Shown: positions 34,494 through 43,168, numbered from the stretch's first letter. The stretch is 64,000 nucleotides of DNA from Arthrobacter sp. FB24 (GCF_000196235.1 NC_008541.1:3286001-3350000), one strand, 5' to 3'. The notes: a model not told the origin generated them from the sequence alone. Translations and numbers: made by a program.

Positions 34494-35296
34494 CGGATGT
34501 CCACGTGGTCCGGGCGGAACCGGTGATCCGCGTACCAGGCCAGCGTGTTGGGCAGGCCCCAGGCCCGGACCCGCCGGGAGGATCCAAACACCACCACGTT
34601 GCGCCGGAGCGCATAGGCACGCGTGAGCTTGCGGACGCGGTTGGAGAGTGCCCGGTCCTCGTGCAAGTCCTCGATGCTGGTGCGGGGAAAACCGCCTGCC
34701 CGAAGGTACAGCTCCGCGGTGATGGCCATGTTGCAGCCGGGCAGCATCTGGTACGGGCCCAGATACCCCTCCCCCTTGTTGCCCGGCCGGATGCGGCCAA
34801 AAAACGAAGCGACCTCCACGGCCAGCAACATGAGCCAGCGGCTGCCCCGGCCCAGCCCTTCGTCCAGCCGCGGGTTGAGCTGCCCGGCAATCATTTCCAG
34901 GCCGTCATCAAACGCTTCCATGATGCGCCGGGTCCAGTCAGCGGCAGGGAGGCAGTCCGCGTCGGTGCGGGCCAACCACCGGGCACCGTTCAGGGCGCCG
35001 AAACGCATGCCGGTATCGGCAGCTGCGCCCGTTCCCTTTTGCGCCTCGTGAACCAGCCGGATGTCCATTGCCGGGTGCAGCCGGGCAAAACCCGCCACGA
35101 TTGCCAAGGTAGCGTCCGTGGACCCGTTGTCCACCACCACGAGCGTGAAATCCTTGTGCACCTGAACGGCCAGCGCCTGCAATGACTGCAGGATCAGCTT
35201 CTCCTCATTCAGGGCCGGCATCGCGACGCACAGCGCCCGCACCGGCGGCTCGCTGCCGGGCACCGGCGGCTCGCTGCCGGGGACAGGCGGCGTCAC
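34490..35296 (-). CDS. Family 2 glycosyltransferase
   Basis: 268 residues from a GTG at 35296 that overlaps the thiolase stop (GTGA). GT-A fold: VAMPALNEEKLILQSLQALA, VVVDNGSTDATLAIVAGFA, the metal-binding LARTDADCLPAADWTRR, and EDLHEDRALSNRVRK as the probable acceptor-side ED motif. One weakly hydrophobic segment (WLMLLAVEVASFFG) may contact the membrane. The N-terminal PPVPGSE duplication comes from a 21-bp tandem repeat. In this operon it probably glycosylates the thiolase/P450 product, but no sugar or acceptor can be named. Confidence 0.85.
   Translation of the reverse strand: MTPPVPGSEPPVPGSEPPVRALCVAMPALNEEKLILQSLQALAVQVHKDFTLVVVDNGSTDATLAIVAGFARLHPAMDIRLVHEAQKGTGAAADTGMRFGALNGARWLARTDADCLPAADWTRRIMEAFDDGLEMIAGQLNPRLDEGLGRGSRWLMLLAVEVASFFGRIRPGNKGEGYLGPYQMLPGCNMAITAELYLRAGGFPRTSIEDLHEDRALSNRVRKLTRAYALRRNVVVFGSSRRVRAWGLPNTLAWYADHRFRPDHVDIR
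35240..35281 (-). repeat. 21-bp tandem repeat at the 5' end of the GT2 gene
   Basis: CACCGGCGGCTCGCTGCCGGG at 35240-35260 is repeated exactly at 35261-35281, with a degraded third copy beyond. In frame, it encodes PPVPGSE twice before the catalytic domain. Confidence 0.85.
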
Positions 35297-36327
35297 AGTC
35301 GCACCACGGCGATGCCCAGGCTGACGCCGCCGGCGAGCCCCACCAGCGCCACCAGGTCCCCGGGGCCGCACCGGCCCAGGTCCTGTGCCACCTTCAGCTG
35401 CAGGGGCAGGCTTACCGAGGCCATGTTGCCGTATTCCTCGACCGTCCTGACGAGCTTGTCCGGAGGCACACCGGCCCCGCGGGCAAAGATGTCCCGGTAG
35501 GGCGCACTGACCTGGTGGACGCAGACGACGGCGAAGTCCGCCCACGACAGGCCCAGCCGTTCCAGGGTCTCGTCCAGAATTCCCCGCCCCAGGTCCAGGA
35601 ACGCGTCCTTGAGTTTTTCGCCGTCCATGTTGAAGTACGTCGCTTCGGGGTCCCGGGGAGCAACGGAACCGCCGGTGGGAAGTGTTCCCACTGCCCAGTG
35701 GCTGCTCTTCGCGGTGAAACCCGTCCCCAGGACCCGGGGCCCGGCGTCGTCGTCGGGATCCGCCGGTTCCAGCAGGACGGCACAGCCGGCGTCGCTCATG
35801 GTGTAGCCCGGAAAGGCAGCGGCGAAAGTCTCCTGGTCCGGAACGGACCAGCGCACGGCCCGGGACGGCGATTCTCCGCTGACCAGGAGCACGCGCCGGT
35901 AGCGGCCGGCGCCGATCAGCGCATCGGCCACTTCCAGGCCGTTAAGAATGCTGTTGCAGGCGTTCTTGATATCCATCACCGGGCAGCCCACGCCCAGTTT
36001 TGCGGCCACCATGTGGCCGGTGGCCGGCTCCACCATGTCCTGGCTCGCCGAAGCAAAGAGTAGGAGGTCGACGTCGGCGGGCTGGAGTCCGCGGTGGGCC
36101 AGCAGCTTCGCGGCTGCCACAGCCGCAAGGTCGGACGCCTGCTCGGTCCCGGCCATCACGGACCGTGTCCGGATCCCTGTCAGTCTGCCGATCAGGCCCT
36201 TTGGGACACGGAAGCCGGGGCTGGCGGCAGCGAGCTGCTCCTCCAACTGCCCGGTACCCATCCGGCCCGGCGGCACATAGACTTCGAGGCCGGCGATCCT
36301 CGCCGCCCCCGGAAGGGTCTGGTTCAT
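35293..36327 (-). CDS. OleA-like thiolase / 3-oxoacyl-ACP synthase III family
   Basis: 344 residues from the ATG at 36327, GGGGAG 8 nt upstream. FabH-type fold with the complete Cys124 (KNACNSILNG), His271 (VHQVSAPY), Asn301 (EYGNMASVSLP) triad. Glu100 in the motif MVEPATG matches the position of the OleA-specific glutamate that acts across the dimer in head-to-head condensation; ordinary FabH has no Glu there. This favours non-decarboxylative Claisen condensation of two acyl-CoAs to a beta-keto acid. First gene of the ole-like operon, 123 bases downstream of the adk terminator. Confidence 0.75.
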   Translation of the reverse strand: MNQTLPGAARIAGLEVYVPPGRMGTGQLEEQLAAASPGFRVPKGLIGRLTGIRTRSVMAGTEQASDLAAVAAAKLLAHRGLQPADVDLLLFASASQDMVEPATGHMVAAKLGVGCPVMDIKNACNSILNGLEVADALIGAGRYRRVLLVSGESPSRAVRWSVPDQETFAAAFPGYTMSDAGCAVLLEPADPDDDAGPRVLGTGFTAKSSHWAVGTLPTGGSVAPRDPEATYFNMDGEKLKDAFLDLGRGILDETLERLGLSWADFAVVCVHQVSAPYRDIFARGAGVPPDKLVRTVEEYGNMASVSLPLQLKVAQDLGRCGPGDLVALVGLAGGVSLGIAVVRL

Positions 36328-36449
36328 GCAGTATCTCCCCACAGACAATGCGTCCGGTCATCTTCCGGCTCCGGTACTGATCGTTTGCCGGCATCCGCCG
36401 GCGGCGCCACCGAACGAGACACCTGGGCAACGGCACCCCGCACAAAAAA

Positions 36450-36485
36450 GGGCGCGTCCCGTACACGATGGTACGGGACGCGCCC
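36450..36485 (-). terminator. Intrinsic terminator of secY-adk
   Basis: GGGCGCGTCCCGTAC (36450-36464) pairs perfectly with 36471-36485, and on the minus strand the stem runs into TTTTTT. It lies directly after adk and separates that transcript from the ole-like operon. Confidence 0.93.
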
Positions 36486-36542
36486 TTGCTGGCACTGGAG
36501 GCAAGCCGGGTTCGGCGGCCTCGGTGCACGGCTAATCCTGGA

Positions 36543-37121
36543 TCAGGCCGCCTGTGCTGCCTTGATGGCCTGCATCACGCGGTCGGTGACCTCGTCGATG
36601 CCGCCTATGCCGTCAACCTGGGTCAGGATGCCGCGCTCGGCGTACTTGGCCACAACAGCCTCGGTCTGCTCGTGGTAGAGATCCAGCCGGTGGCGGATGA
36701 CGGCTTCATTGTCGTCGCTGCGGCCGGTTTCCTTGGCACGGCCCAGGAGGCGGTGCACTAGTTCCTCGTCATCGGCGGTCAGCTGCAGGACCACGTCCAG
36801 CTTCTGCTCACCGTTGGCAAGGATCTCATCGAGATAGTCCACCTGCGCCGTGGTGCGCGGGTAACCGTCGAGGAGGAAGCCGTTCTCGACGTCGTCCTCG
36901 CTCAGGCGGTCGCGCACCATCTTGTTGGTGACGCTGTCCGGCACGAAATCGCCGGCATCCATGTACTTCTTGGCCTCGACGCCCAGCGGCGTCTCACCCT
37001 TGACGTTGGCGCGGAAGATATCGCCGGTGGAGATCGCAACGACGCCGAGGCGCTCGGAGATCCGATCCGCCTGCGTTCCCTTGCCGGACCCGGGAGGTCC
37101 GATAATCAACATTCTCGTCAT
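36543..37121 (-). CDS. adk: Adenylate kinase
   Basis: 192 residues, the short-lid form common in actinobacteria (no zinc finger in the LID). Balances AMP, ADP and ATP. Seen: P-loop GPPGSGKGTQ at 8-17, STGDIFR, NGFLLDGYPRT, RAKETGRSDDNEAVIRHRL. The start overlaps the secY stop by 4 nt (ATGA), and a strong terminator follows the stop. Confidence 0.97.
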   Translation of the reverse strand: MTRMLIIGPPGSGKGTQADRISERLGVVAISTGDIFRANVKGETPLGVEAKKYMDAGDFVPDSVTNKMVRDRLSEDDVENGFLLDGYPRTTAQVDYLDEILANGEQKLDVVLQLTADDEELVHRLLGRAKETGRSDDNEAVIRHRLDLYHEQTEAVVAKYAERGILTQVDGIGGIDEVTDRVMQAIKAAQAA

Positions 37122-38428
37122 CGCAAAAGCCCTTCGTAGTGACGTTGTTGTAGCTGCGCGTCAATCTGCTTGACCGTTTCCAGGCCCACGCCCACCATGA
37201 TCAGGATCGAGGTGCCGCCGAACGGGAAGTTCTGGTTGGCATTGATCAGGACCAGGGCGACCAGCGGGATCAATGCCACGAAGCCCAGGTAGAGGGCGCC
37301 GGGCAGGGTGATCCTGGAAAGGACGTACTGCAGATAGTCCGCCGTCGGCTTGCCGGCCCGGATGCCCGGGATGAAGCCGCCGTACTTCTTCATGTTGTCG
37401 GAAACCTCTTCAGGATTGAAAGTGATTGCGACATAGAAGTAGGTAAAGAAGACGATCATGGCGAAATAAAGCGCCATGTAGATAGGGTGGTCACCCTTCG
37501 TGAGGTTGTTGTTGATCCACTCAACCCAGGGCTGCATCTGTTCGCCCTGCTTGGGCTGGTTGAACTGCGAGATCAGGCCCGGCAGGTACAGCATCGAGGA
37601 CGCGAAGATGACGGGCACGACGCCGGCCATGTTCACCTTGATGGGAATGTACGTGCTGGTGCCTCCCACGGTCCGCCGCCCGATCATGCGCTTGGCGTAC
37701 TGCACGGGAATCCTGCGCTGGGATTGCTCCACGAAGACCACGAGCGCGACGGTGAGCAGTCCGATGACCAGCACCATGAAGAAGGTGCCAGGCCCCTGGG
37801 CCTTCCAGATGGCACCCAGGGAGGTCGGGAAGCCGGCTGCGATGGAGGTGAAGATGAGCAGCGACATGCCGTTGCCCACGCCCTTCTCCGTCACGAGCTC
37901 GCCCATCCACATGATCAGGCCGGTACCGGCCGTCAGGGTGATGATGATGAGGATCGTGGTGATGACGCTTGCGTCGGGGATGATGTCCAGCTGGCAGTTG
38001 GGCAGCAACTGGCCGGAACGCGCCAGCGACACCAGCGTCGTGGCGTTTAGCAGGCCCAGGGCAATTGTCAGGTAACGCGTGTACTGGGTCAGCTTGGACT
38101 GCCCCGATGCGCCTTCTTCATAGAGCTGCTGGAACCGGGGAATGACCACCCGGAGCAGCTGCACAATAATGCTGGCCGTGATGTACGGCATGATGCCCAA
38201 CGCGAAGATGGACACCTGCAGCAATGCACCGCCACTGAACAGGTTGACGAGCTGGTAGATCCCGCCCGAGGTCTGACCGTTCTGCAAGCATTGCTGGACA
38301 TTCTGGTAGCTCACACCAGGCGAGGGGATGAAGGCACCCAAGCGGAAGATTGTGATGATTCCCAGCGTGAACAACAACTTGCGTCGCAGATCAGGCGTGC
38401 GAAAGGCCCGGCCAAATGCGCTAAGCAA
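37118..38428 (-). CDS. secY: Protein translocase subunit SecY
   Basis: 436 residues with ten TM segments; forms the SecYEG channel for protein export and membrane insertion. Start is TTG at 38428 behind a strong AGGAGG. Seen: RKLLFTLGIITIFRLGAFIPSPGV, FALGIMPYITASIIVQLL (plug/TM2), FRKGIRAG-like PGIRAGKPTADYLQYVLSRIT and C-terminal GVGLETVKQIDAQL. Separated from rplO by 185 bases containing a terminator, so it has its own promoter. Confidence 0.97.
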   Translation of the reverse strand: MLSAFGRAFRTPDLRRKLLFTLGIITIFRLGAFIPSPGVSYQNVQQCLQNGQTSGGIYQLVNLFSGGALLQVSIFALGIMPYITASIIVQLLRVVIPRFQQLYEEGASGQSKLTQYTRYLTIALGLLNATTLVSLARSGQLLPNCQLDIIPDASVITTILIIITLTAGTGLIMWMGELVTEKGVGNGMSLLIFTSIAAGFPTSLGAIWKAQGPGTFFMVLVIGLLTVALVVFVEQSQRRIPVQYAKRMIGRRTVGGTSTYIPIKVNMAGVVPVIFASSMLYLPGLISQFNQPKQGEQMQPWVEWINNNLTKGDHPIYMALYFAMIVFFTYFYVAITFNPEEVSDNMKKYGGFIPGIRAGKPTADYLQYVLSRITLPGALYLGFVALIPLVALVLINANQNFPFGGTSILIMVGVGLETVKQIDAQLQQRHYEGLLR

Positions 38429-38541
38429 GCGTCCTCCTGTTGTGTTAATAAAGTCGTGTGAGATAGGTCAATAAAACCCAACAACCGAGTCTAACGGGTT
38501 GATGCGCCCCGCGAACAATCGGTGAGGTCCCAAATGAGAAA

Positions 38542-38583
38542 AACTCCCGGTACGCAGGGCCTGGGCCCCGCGTACCGGGAGTT
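38542..38583 (-). terminator. Terminator between rplO and secY
   Basis: AACTCCCGGTACGC (38542-38555) pairs with GCGTACCGGGAGTT (38570-38583); on the minus strand the stem runs into TTTTT. It ends the spc ribosomal transcript before secY. Confidence 0.9.
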
Positions 38584-38613
38584 CACAACGGGCGTCTGCC
38601 CCGCCGTCCTCTA

Positions 38614-39108
38614 TTAGAGGGCGGTGGTGCTGCCGCCTGCTGCTGCAATCTTTTCTGCGGCGCTGGCCGAGAATGCGTGGACCGTGACGTCAACCTTGAC
38701 GGTGATGTCTCCGGTGCCCAGCACCTTGACGGGCTGGTTCTTGCGAACGGCACCCTTTTCGACCAGGTTCTCCACGGTGACTGCGCCACCTTCCGGGAAC
38801 AGCTCGTTGAGCTTGTCCAGGTTTACAACCTGGTACTCAACCCGGAACGGGTTCTTGAAGCCGCGCAGCTTCGGCAGGCGCATGTGCAGCGGCAGCTGGC
38901 CGCCGGCAAAGCCAGCCTTGATCTGGTAGCGGGCCTTCGTACCCTTGGTACCGCGACCGGCGGTCTTACCCTTGGAACCTTCACCACGACCAACACGGGT
39001 CTTGGCGGTCTTGGCACCCGGGGCGGGACGCAGGTGGTGAACCTTCAGTGCGTTCTGCTTCTCAGCAGCGGCGCCCTGTGCCTTTTCGGCGGTGTTCTTC
39101 TCTGCCAT
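38614..39108 (-). CDS. rplO: 50S ribosomal protein L15
   Basis: 164 residues. L15 is a late assembly protein of the large subunit. Seen: [57 protein letters not shown], and the C-terminal [17 protein letters not shown]. The first 18 residues are an Ala/Lys/Glu extension beyond the usual start. Ends the spc operon; a terminator follows. Confidence 0.97.
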   Translation of the reverse strand: MAEKNTAEKAQGAAAEKQNALKVHHLRPAPGAKTAKTRVGRGEGSKGKTAGRGTKGTKARYQIKAGFAGGQLPLHMRLPKLRGFKNPFRVEYQVVNLDKLNELFPEGGAVTVENLVEKGAVRKNQPVKVLGTGDITVKVDVTVHAFSASAAEKIAAAGGSTTAL

Positions 39109-39315
39109 TTACTTCGCCTCCTCTACCTTTACCAGGTGCGGAACCGTGTTGAGCATACCCACGGTCACGGCGTCAGCGGTGCGGACAACGGTGTGTCCGA
39201 TCCGCTTGAGGCCGAGGGACCGCAGAGTGTCGCGCTGGTTCTGCTTGCCGCCAATGGCGGACTTGATCTGAGTGATCTCCAACTGAACGTCAGAGGGAAT
39301 CAGGTTCTTAGCCAT
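39109..39315 (-). CDS. rpmD: 50S ribosomal protein L30
   Basis: 68 residues: [55 protein letters not shown], the full ferredoxin-like L30 fold. Present in most actinobacteria between rpsE and rplO, as here. It abuts rplO with no spacer. Confidence 0.97.
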
Positions 39316-39318
39316 GAC

Positions 39319-40029
39319 TCAGACACCTGCCTTCTGGTTCATGAGCGCCTTCACCATTGCGGCCGGAGCGATCTCGTCGAGCGGGAGGCCGCGGCGTGCT
39401 GCCACTGCTGCCGGCTCTTCGAGGCGCTTCAGTGCATCAACGGTCGCGTGAACGATGTTGATGGCGTTGGAGGAACCGAGCGACTTGGAGAGGATGTCAT
39501 GGATGCCCACGCACTCCAGTACTGCACGGACCGGACCGCCGGCGATAACACCGGTACCGGCGGAAGCCGGACGCAGCATTACGACGCCTGCAGCGGCCTC
39601 ACCCTGAACACGGTGCGGGATGGTGCTGCCGATGCGGGGAACGCGGAAGAAGGACTTCTTGGCCTCTTCGACGCCCTTTGCGATTGCGGCAGGAACTTCC
39701 TTAGCCTTGCCGTAGCCAACGCCGACCATACCGTTGCCGTCACCGACGACGACGAGGGCGGTGAAGCTGAAGCGACGACCACCCTTGACGACCTTGGAAA
39801 CGCGGTTGATGGTTACAACGCGCTCTACGAACTGGCTCTTTTCGGCTTCGCGGCCGCCATCGCGGCCACCACGGCCACCACGGTCGCCACGGCCCTGGCC
39901 GCGGTCGCCACGCTCGCCACGACGAGCGCCACCACGGCGGTCGTCAGTGGTAGCAGGCGCAGCGGTCTCAGTTGCCGGAGCAGCTACAGCTTCAGTCACC
40001 TGAATGTCCTTTTCGTTATTTTCGGTCAC
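39319..40029 (-). CDS. rpsE: 30S ribosomal protein S5
   Basis: 236 residues, GTG start overlapping the rplR stop by 4 nt. S5 supports decoding fidelity and mRNA unwinding at the entry channel. The core starts at about 70 ([35 protein letters not shown]) and includes [36 protein letters not shown]. Residues 1-66 form an unusual extension: an acidic/Ala stretch, then RGG-type repeats ([19 protein letters not shown]). E. coli S5 is 167 residues. Confidence 0.96.
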   Translation of the reverse strand: MTENNEKDIQVTEAVAAPATETAAPATTDDRRGGARRGERGDRGQGRGDRGGRGGRDGGREAEKSQFVERVVTINRVSKVVKGGRRFSFTALVVVGDGNGMVGVGYGKAKEVPAAIAKGVEEAKKSFFRVPRIGSTIPHRVQGEAAAGVVMLRPASAGTGVIAGGPVRAVLECVGIHDILSKSLGSSNAINIVHATVDALKRLEEPAAVAARRGLPLDEIAPAAMVKALMNQKAGV

Positions 40030-40409
40030 AGTGACAGCCCACCTTCACGTGCGCCGTCAGCGACGGCGGCGATCCGGCCGTGGTACTTGTTACCACCGCG
40101 GTCGAAGACAACAGCTTCGATACCGGCAGCCTTGGCACGCTCGGCGACCAGTTCGCCAACGCGCTTGGCCTTGGCGGTCTTGTCACCGTCGAATGCACGA
40201 AGGTCGGCTTCCAGTGTGGACGCGCTCGCTACGGTCAGGCCCTTGGTGTCATCGACAACCTGGACGAATACGTGGCGTGCGGAGCGGTTGACGACCAGAC
40301 GAGGGCGTACAGCCGTTCCGGAGATGCGCTTGCGGATACGAAGCTGGCGACGGCTGCGTGAAGCAGACTTGCTCTTGTTCGTACGCTTCTTGTTAATTGC
40401 AATGGCCAT
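40026..40409 (-). CDS. rplR: 50S ribosomal protein L18
   Basis: 127 residues. L18 binds 5S rRNA with L5 and L25/CTC. Seen: the basic N-terminus ([25 protein letters not shown]), [20 protein letters not shown] and [23 protein letters not shown]. It lies 2 nt after rplF and overlaps rpsE. Confidence 0.97.
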   Translation of the reverse strand: MAIAINKKRTNKSKSASRSRRQLRIRKRISGTAVRPRLVVNRSARHVFVQVVDDTKGLTVASASTLEADLRAFDGDKTAKAKRVGELVAERAKAAGIEAVVFDRGGNKYHGRIAAVADGAREGGLSL

Positions 40410-40411
40410 GG

Positions 40412-40948
40412 TTACTTACCAGCCTTTCCGACCTTGCGGCGGATGACTTCGCCGGCGTAGCGGATGCCCTTGCCCTTATAGGGGTCCGGCTTCCGCAGCT
40501 TGCGAATGTTGGCAGCAACCTCGCCGACCTGCTGCTTGGAGATACCTGAAACAGAGAGCTTGGTCGGGGTCTCTACTGCAAAGGTGATACCGTTCGGTGC
40601 CGAGACGTTGACCGGGTGGCTGTAGCCCAGAGCGAACTCCAGGTCAGAACCCTTGGCCTGGACGCGGTAACCGGTACCGACAATCTCAAGCTTCTTCTCG
40701 TAGCCTGCGGTGACGCCCTGGATCATGTTGGCGATCAGGGTGCGGGTCAGGCCGTGCAGCGAACGTGAGGCGCGCTCGTCGTTCGGGCGGGCGACAGTCA
40801 GGGTGCCATCTTCCAGGGAGACCTCGATCGGGCTGGCCACAGTGTGGCTCAGCTCGCCTTTGGAACCCTTGACGCTGACGACAGAGCCGTCAACCTTGAC
40901 CTCAACGCCGGCAGGAACGGTGATGGGGAGACGTCCAATACGTGACAT
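40412..40948 (-). CDS. rplF: 50S ribosomal protein L6
   Basis: 178 residues in two similar domains; L6 lies near the sarcin-ricin loop and factor-binding site. Seen: [55 protein letters not shown] and the signature [26 protein letters not shown]. Lies between rpsH and rplR in the standard spc order. Confidence 0.98.
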   Translation of the reverse strand: MSRIGRLPITVPAGVEVKVDGSVVSVKGSKGELSHTVASPIEVSLEDGTLTVARPNDERASRSLHGLTRTLIANMIQGVTAGYEKKLEIVGTGYRVQAKGSDLEFALGYSHPVNVSAPNGITFAVETPTKLSVSGISKQQVGEVAANIRKLRKPDPYKGKGIRYAGEVIRRKVGKAGK

Positions 40949-40966
40949 TATTCTCTTCCTTTCCCG

Positions 40967-41365
40967 TTACCAGACGTAAGCGAGGACTTCGCCGCCCACG
41001 CCCTTCTTGCCGGCCTGCTTGTCAGTCAAGAGGCCGGAAGAGGTGGACAGGATTGCGACACCCAGGCCACCGAGCACGTGCGGCAGGTTGGTGGACTTCG
41101 CGTAAACGCGGAGTCCCGGCTTGGAAATACGACGAACGCCAGCGATTGAACGCTCGCGGTTCGGACCGAACTTGAGCTCGAGGGTCAGCTTCTTGCCAAC
41201 CTCAGCGTCTTCTTCTTTCCAGGAGGCGATGTAACCTTCAGCCTTCAGGATGTCGGCAACGCGTGCCTTGAGCTTGCTGTACGGCATAGTCACGGTGTCG
41301 TGGTATGCCGAGTTTGCGTTGCGCAGACGCGTAAGCATGTCTGCGACGGGATCTGTCATGGTCAT
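40967..41365 (-). CDS. rpsH: 30S ribosomal protein S8
   Basis: 132 residues. A primary 16S-binding protein and, in E. coli, the repressor of the spc operon. Seen: [82 protein letters not shown]. The start at 41365 gives MTMTDPVA; the second ATG six bases later is equally possible. There is no rpsN between rplE and rpsH: S14 is encoded elsewhere or missing from this operon. Confidence 0.97.
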   Translation of the reverse strand: MTMTDPVADMLTRLRNANSAYHDTVTMPYSKLKARVADILKAEGYIASWKEEDAEVGKKLTLELKFGPNRERSIAGVRRISKPGLRVYAKSTNLPHVLGGLGVAILSTSSGLLTDKQAGKKGVGGEVLAYVW

Positions 41366-41451
41366 GTTGGGCTCTTGCCCTTCCTCATAACGGTTTCCGC
41401 CCTGCCATCCCCGGGGGGAAGCGGCAAGGCCGGACCTTCTATGTAGCTAGA

Positions 41452-42033
41452 TTAAGCTTCGGTCTTGAACGGGAAACCAAGCGCCTTGAGCAGCGCGCGG
41501 CCTTCGTCGTCGGTCTTGGCAGTGGTCACGACGGTGATGTCCATACCGCGAACGCGGTCGATGGAATCCTGGTCGATCTCGTGGAACATAACCTGCTCGG
41601 TCAGACCGAAGGTGTAGTTGCCGTTGCCGTCAAACTGCTTGCCACTGAGGCCCCGGAAGTCACGGATACGCGGCAGAGCCAGCGTGACCAGACGGTCCAG
41701 GAATTCCCACATGCGGTCTCCACGCAGAGTTGCGTGTGCACCGATGGGCATGCCTTCGCGCAGCTTGAACTGTGCGATCGACTTGCGGGCCTTGGTTACC
41801 TGCGGCTTCTGACCGGTGATCAGGGTCAGATCGCGGACAGCGCCGTCGATCAGCTTGGAGTCCTTAGCGGCATCTCCAACACCCATGTTCACAACGACCT
41901 TGACCAGACGGGGAACCTGGTTGACGTTTTCGTACTTGAATTCCTCGATGAGCGTGCTCTTGATGGAATCCGCGTACTTGGTCTTCAGACGAGGAACGAT
42001 CTTGCTTGCCGGAGTCTCGAGAGTCTCAGTCAT
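41452..42033 (-). CDS. rplE: 50S ribosomal protein L5
   Basis: 193 residues. L5 binds 5S rRNA and contacts P-site tRNA across the subunit bridge. Seen: [65 protein letters not shown] and [27 protein letters not shown]. Starts on the last base of the rplX stop (TAATG). 86 bases without a gene separate it from rpsH, where rpsN sits in many bacteria. Confidence 0.98.
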   Translation of the reverse strand: MTETLETPASKIVPRLKTKYADSIKSTLIEEFKYENVNQVPRLVKVVVNMGVGDAAKDSKLIDGAVRDLTLITGQKPQVTKARKSIAQFKLREGMPIGAHATLRGDRMWEFLDRLVTLALPRIRDFRGLSGKQFDGNGNYTFGLTEQVMFHEIDQDSIDRVRGMDITVVTTAKTDDEGRALLKALGFPFKTEA

Positions 42034-42392
42034 TAGATGTCCTTCCCGGAGCTCTTGGCCACGCGTACGCGCACTTCACGCTTCTTGCCGTTACGCTCAA
42101 CGGTCTCGGTACGGAAACCGACGCGAGTGGGCTTCTTGGTGGAGGGGTCAACCAGGGCCACGTTGGAGATGTGGATGGAAGCCTCGACGACCTCGATGCC
42201 ACCGGTCTTGGTGCCGCGCTGCGACTGACCGACCTTGGTGTGCTTGGTTACGCGGTTAATGCCTTCAACCAACACGCGGTTGGTATCCGGGAATACGCGC
42301 AGAACCTTGCCCTGCTTGCCACGGTCGCCGCCGCGCTCAGCCTTGGCGCCAGTGATGACCTGAACGAGGTCACCCTTTTTGATCTTAGCCAT
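42033..42392 (-). CDS. rplX: 50S ribosomal protein L24
   Basis: 119 residues. KOW-motif protein that initiates large-subunit assembly: [43 protein letters not shown], then [31 protein letters not shown] and a basic C-terminus. Lies 3 nt after rplN and overlaps rplE by one base. Confidence 0.97.
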   Translation of the reverse strand: MAKIKKGDLVQVITGAKAERGGDRGKQGKVLRVFPDTNRVLVEGINRVTKHTKVGQSQRGTKTGGIEVVEASIHISNVALVDPSTKKPTRVGFRTETVERNGKKREVRVRVAKSSGKDI

Positions 42393-42395
42393 GGA

Positions 42396-42764
42396 CTAGA
42401 GCACCTCCGGAGCCAGAGAAACGATCTTCATGAACTTCTTGTCACGGAGTTCACGACCAACCGGTCCGAAGATACGGGTACCGCGGGGGTCACCGTCGTT
42501 CTTCAGGATCACAGCTGCGTTCTCGTCAAACTTGATGTAGGAACCATCCGCACGGCGGCGTTCCTTCTTGGTACGGACGATGACAGCCTTGACGACATCG
42601 CCCTTCTTTACGTTGCCGCCCGGAATTGCGTCCTTGACGGTAGCGACGATGACGTCGCCAATGCCTGCGTAGCGACGGCCAGATCCACCGAGAACGCGAA
42701 TGGTAAGGATTTCCTTAGCACCCGTGTTGTCGGCGACCTTGAGTCGCGACTCCTGCTGAATCAC
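42396..42764 (-). CDS. rplN: 50S ribosomal protein L14
   Basis: 122 residues, GTG start with AAGGAG at 8-nt spacing. L14 is a highly conserved interface protein. Seen: [101 protein letters not shown]. First gene of the spc unit here; a 404-base gap with a terminator separates it from rpsQ. Confidence 0.98.
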   Translation of the reverse strand: MIQQESRLKVADNTGAKEILTIRVLGGSGRRYAGIGDVIVATVKDAIPGGNVKKGDVVKAVIVRTKKERRRADGSYIKFDENAAVILKNDGDPRGTRIFGPVGRELRDKKFMKIVSLAPEVL

Positions 42765-43010
42765 TATTTACTCCTTGCGTCGCGCTGGTTCTCAGACCGA
42801 AAATCTTCCTACGGAATGAGCCTTGCGGAACGGTTGATCGGGGTGTCTCTTGACCTGCCTGGATTTTGCCAGACCAGGCCTAAACTCCCGTGCCAAAAAC
42901 ATTTGCTTCCCAGGCGATTCCGACGGATCGGGGCGCAAGGGGGCACTATGCCGTGGCACGATTGTTTACGAGGTTGATGACGGCGCACGAACGGCGCCAT
43001 ACAAACTCAA

Positions 43011-43020
43011 AATCTTAGCA
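43011..43020 (-). promoter_or_regulatory. Candidate extended -10 promoter of the spc unit
   Basis: On the minus strand TGCTAAGATT (43020-43011) matches TGnTAnnnT, just after the rpsQ terminator. No good -35 at 17 nt. Confidence 0.35.
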
Positions 43021-43116
43021 CGTTTTGGGCCAATTCCCATATCACAGCTTTGGTGCCGGGGCAGGGCACGGCAGTGGCCCGGAAGCGCTCCCCCGGTGTG
43101 CGCCGCGGACACGGAA

Positions 43117-43149
43117 AAGCCCCCGCTCCCGCAAGGGGAACGAGGGCTT
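43117..43149 (-). terminator. Terminator of the S10 operon after rpsQ
   Basis: On the minus strand AAGCCCTCGTTCCC pairs with GGGAGCGGGGGCTT (14 bp including G-U pairs, 5-nt loop), followed by TT, 20 bases beyond the rpsQ stop. Confidence 0.75.
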
Positions 43150-43168
43150 CTCGGCATTTCTGCAGGTG

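Larger units (their letters stand above)
42765..43168 (-). other. 404-base gap between the S10 and spc ribosomal units
   Basis: No gene. It holds the rpsQ terminator (43117-43149), a possible extended -10 (43011-43020) and about 245 bases that would be the rplN leader. In E. coli this junction is continuous or short. Confidence 0.7.

Noticed and set aside
38677..40446. 589-residue plus-strand frame opposite the spc ribosomal genes
   Set aside because: Spans several ribosomal genes in antisense; Ala/Thr-rich tract mirrors the RGG coding region of rpsE.
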